Of a DNA stretch of 64,000 nucleotides, positions 62,381 to 64,000 are shown one piece after another (within the stretch, counting starts at the first letter, position 1; each line of letters opens with the position of its first letter). Source of the DNA: Lachnospiraceae bacterium (lineage in GTDB: Bacteria; Bacillota; Clostridia; Lachnospirales; Lachnospiraceae); NCBI GenBank assembly GCA_014804695.1, contig JAAUZJ010000014.1:62001-126000 (forward strand), in the 5' to 3' direction. The translations under genes were made by a program, and so were the position numbers. The notes under the pieces were generated by a model that saw nothing but the letters and a program-made list of their open reading frames with translations, had not been told where the DNA came from and made no database searches.

Positions 62381-64000
62381 TTACTTTAAATGATAACTAA
62401 GTTCCCTCAGTGCTGTGATTTTCAAGTCGTATTCATCTGCCTCGCAGTCGGCATCATAATACAAACCGTCTTCGTTTTGGAAGTAAATGCTTTTCATTCC
62501 AAGCTGCTTGGGGGCCTGGAAGTCTTTTGTCATGTTGTCACCGATGTAGGCTAGCTCGGCGAATGGGAGTCTCCATCGGCACTGGATAATGCGGAACGCA
62601 ATGTCGTTGGGTTTTCTGAATTGTTCGCCGCCTAGTTCATCTGTTATAATTATATCATCGACTAATCTGGTCAATCCGAGTGTAGAATCGTCTGCACCTT
62701 GCAACCCGAGCGCTTCTAATTTATTTTTTTGTCCGTTTACTCTTCCGTCCGTAACGATGCCGATTTTAATTCCTTTGGATTTAAGTGTGGTTAGCAGGTC
62801 ATATGCACCGCCATATAATTCAATATTTGGCATGTGGTTTCGGTATATGGATAGACAGTCCTGCTTTTTTTCGGACCGTCCGAGTTCGTTTAGAAGCTCG
62901 TCAATCGCACTTTTTCCTTCAAGGAAATAATTCCACAGTTTCTCAGCATATGTTGGATTTCCTAAGAATTTTGCAACCTCGGCATATCCGCTTTTTACAT
63001 ATTGTTTTTCGGAATAAAGGGTATCGTCCAGGTCAAAAATAATGCCTTTTAATTTAAGCATACCGTCACCTTTTATCCGGCTTTCGGATGCAACGCAGAT
63101 GCTCTGGTCAAATCTGCTGTATACTGCGCCATTTCTTGCAGCGTCCTCCTGATATGTCAGTGTCTCGCCGCAAAGCAGCCTCAAAACTGCGCTTGCTGAG
63201 TCTGCTCCCGCCTTTATACTTAAGGGTGCTCCTCCGCCATATCTGGGGTTGATTTCTATATAATAATCATCGCCTGTTTCATTTTGGCGTATGAGCTGGA
63301 CTGTCATCGGGCCGCATGGTTTGAAAAGGCCAACTAAGCGTTTAGCTTCCTCTATAATCTTCTCATCGAGTGAAATTTCGGTTTTTAACACCTCGCCGCT
63401 TCTTACGGCAATCCGCTCTCTGGGAGTGATATATACTGGATTTCCATCAAAGTCACAAAATATATCTATAGTATATTCTTTGCCCTCTATAAAAGGCTGT
63501 ATTATATAATCCCCGATTTTCCCTGCATACATGGCAAGTTCGGTCTCGGTGTTGATTTTATATGCATCTATGCTGCTACTGCCATCCTTTGGCTTTATAA
63601 AACATGGATATTTGCCATCGTACTTATGGTAATCATTTACCGGCCGCGGCGCCTTGAGGCCGCAGGATTCAAAGAAGTCAGAAGTATAGTTTTTATCCCT
63701 GCAAAGCGCGATCATATCGGGACTGCTGATAAGCACCCTTGTTCCAATCTCTTTAAATTTATCAGCATTTTGTGAAAGAACAAGAAGATCCGTATCGATT
63801 GTCGGAATTACCATATCTATTTTATCCCTGTTACAGATTTCAAGCAGCTCCGGAATATAATCTTTGTCCTTCATGGCGCAGATTTTTCTTGTATAGTCAC
63901 AATAGGCCAATGCCGGCGCGGTTCCTGCCATATCCGCTCCGTAAATTTTCAGATTTATATTCAAGCATAATGCCGCATTATGAAAAGCCTGCAGCAGTTC
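62381..64000 (-). CDS. ATP-grasp ligase - HAD phosphatase fusion, 5' end outside window
   Basis: The frame is open to the window edge and reads ELLQAFHNAALCLNINLKIYGADM, the usual second strand of carbamoyl-phosphate-synthetase-like ATP-grasp proteins, so the TTG at 63964 is not the start. At least 313 residues of ATP-grasp (PCFIKPKDGSSS, IIQPFIEGKEYTIDIF, YYIEINPRYGGG) are followed in frame by a HAD hydrolase (GIIFDLDDTLY, YIGDNMTKDF). An internal ATG at 63061 with AAAGGTGA 4 nt upstream begins the HAD part, so a separate HAD product is possible. The substrate is unknown. Confidence 0.82.
   Translation of the reverse strand, partial: ELLQAFHNAALCLNINLKIYGADMAGTAPALAYCDYTRKICAMKDKDYIPELLEICNRDKIDMVIPTIDTDLLVLSQNADKFKEIGTRVLISSPDMIALCRDKNYTSDFFESCGLKAPRPVNDYHKYDGKYPCFIKPKDGSSSIDAYKINTETELAMYAGKIGDYIIQPFIEGKEYTIDIFCDFDGNPVYITPRERIAVRSGEVLKTEISLDEKIIEEAKRLVGLFKPCGPMTVQLIRQNETGDDYYIEINPRYGGGAPLSIKAGADSASAVLRLLCGETLTYQEDAARNGAVYSRFDQSICVASESRIKGDGMLKLKGIIFDLDDTLYSEKQYVKSGYAEVAKFLGNPTYAEKLWNYFLEGKSAIDELLNELGRSEKKQDCLSIYRNHMPNIELYGGAYDLLTTLKSKGIKIGIVTDGRVNGQKNKLEALGLQGADDSTLGLTRLVDDIIITDELGGEQFRKPNDIAFRIIQCRWRLPFAELAYIGDNMTKDFQAPKQLGMKSIYFQNEDGLYYDADCEADEYDLKITALRELSYHLK

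Noticed and set aside
901..63509. Many plus-strand frames of 60-220 codons
   Set aside because: All lie opposite well-supported minus-strand genes, lack ribosome sites and recognisable domains, and show biased amino-acid content as expected for shadows.
63930..63964. TTG at 63964 as start of the ATP-grasp/HAD gene
   Set aside because: The frame stays open upstream to 64000 with residues typical of the first part of ATP-grasp proteins, so the gene is cut by the window edge.

Overview
The window is AT-rich and reads as one large extracellular polysaccharide (capsule/EPS) locus of a low-GC Gram-positive of the class Clostridia, most likely Lachnospiraceae. That placement is an inference from AGGAGG-type ribosome sites, frequent TTG/GTG starts, the YfhO and DUF6056 membrane proteins, a holin-like type I toxin and the protein families present. 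All but two tiny reading frames (a leader peptide and a toxin) are on the minus strand, so transcription runs from 64 kb toward 1. The genes are tightly packed, with many 1-20 nt overlaps. No rRNA, tRNA, CRISPR array, insertion sequence or phage gene was seen.

Layout in transcription order. 64-57.9 kb: an ATP-grasp/HAD fusion (5' end outside the window), then precursor genes: a TviB-type UDP-N-acetylhexosamine 6-dehydrogenase, a TviC-type 4-epimerase, a DUF2334 deacetylase and a sugar formyltransferase. 57.9-52.6 kb: three GT4 glycosyltransferases, an SGNH-like membrane protein and a NodB-like deacetylase. 52.6-47.2 kb: an interruption without glycan genes, holding a convergent type I toxin/antisense RNA pair, a WYL regulator, a YjbR/DUF3795 protein, a GNAT, a GyrI-like protein, a second RNase III with a long leader, and a RelE-type toxin-antitoxin pair. 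47.0-25.3 kb: two AsnB-type amidotransferases with an HD phosphohydrolase between them, GT4, GT2, GT11, GT17 and DUF5672 transferases, an exporter-type ABC protein, a Wzy-like polymerase, YfhO and DUF6056 membrane proteins, the initiating polyprenyl-phosphate sugar transferase (27.4 kb), a GT4 and a GT2. 25.2-24.5 kb: a three-gene DUF4160 module. 24.4-1 kb: a second glycan set with two pyruvyl transferases, two Wzx-like flippases, a second Wzy-like protein, a GH105-like hydrolase, a GT11, a WecG-GT4 fusion, a radical SAM enzyme, a second ABC exporter, a GT-D protein, an F420-dehydrogenase-beta-like Fe-S protein and a Cys-less asparagine-synthetase homologue.

How it may work together (inference): the sugar transferase loads the first sugar phosphate on undecaprenyl phosphate, the GT2/GT4/GT11 enzymes build the repeat unit, Wzx proteins flip it and Wzy proteins polymerise it. 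TviB/TviC would supply UDP-GalNAcA, and the AsnB homologues could amidate uronic acids. Duplicate Wzx, Wzy and ABC genes suggest two glycan systems or a recombinant mosaic.

The most unusual signals are (1) a family of three long palindromes at 33.8, 51.1 and 62.2 kb, with a near-identical core, terminator-like hairpins and arms that differ between copies yet stay complementary within each copy; (2) the type I toxin locus with its own leader ORF and a convergent antisense RNA; and (3) an accessory RNase III in the same interruption. Many starts were moved from the longest ORF to a downstream ATG or TTG with a good ribosome site; each case is stated in its entry.
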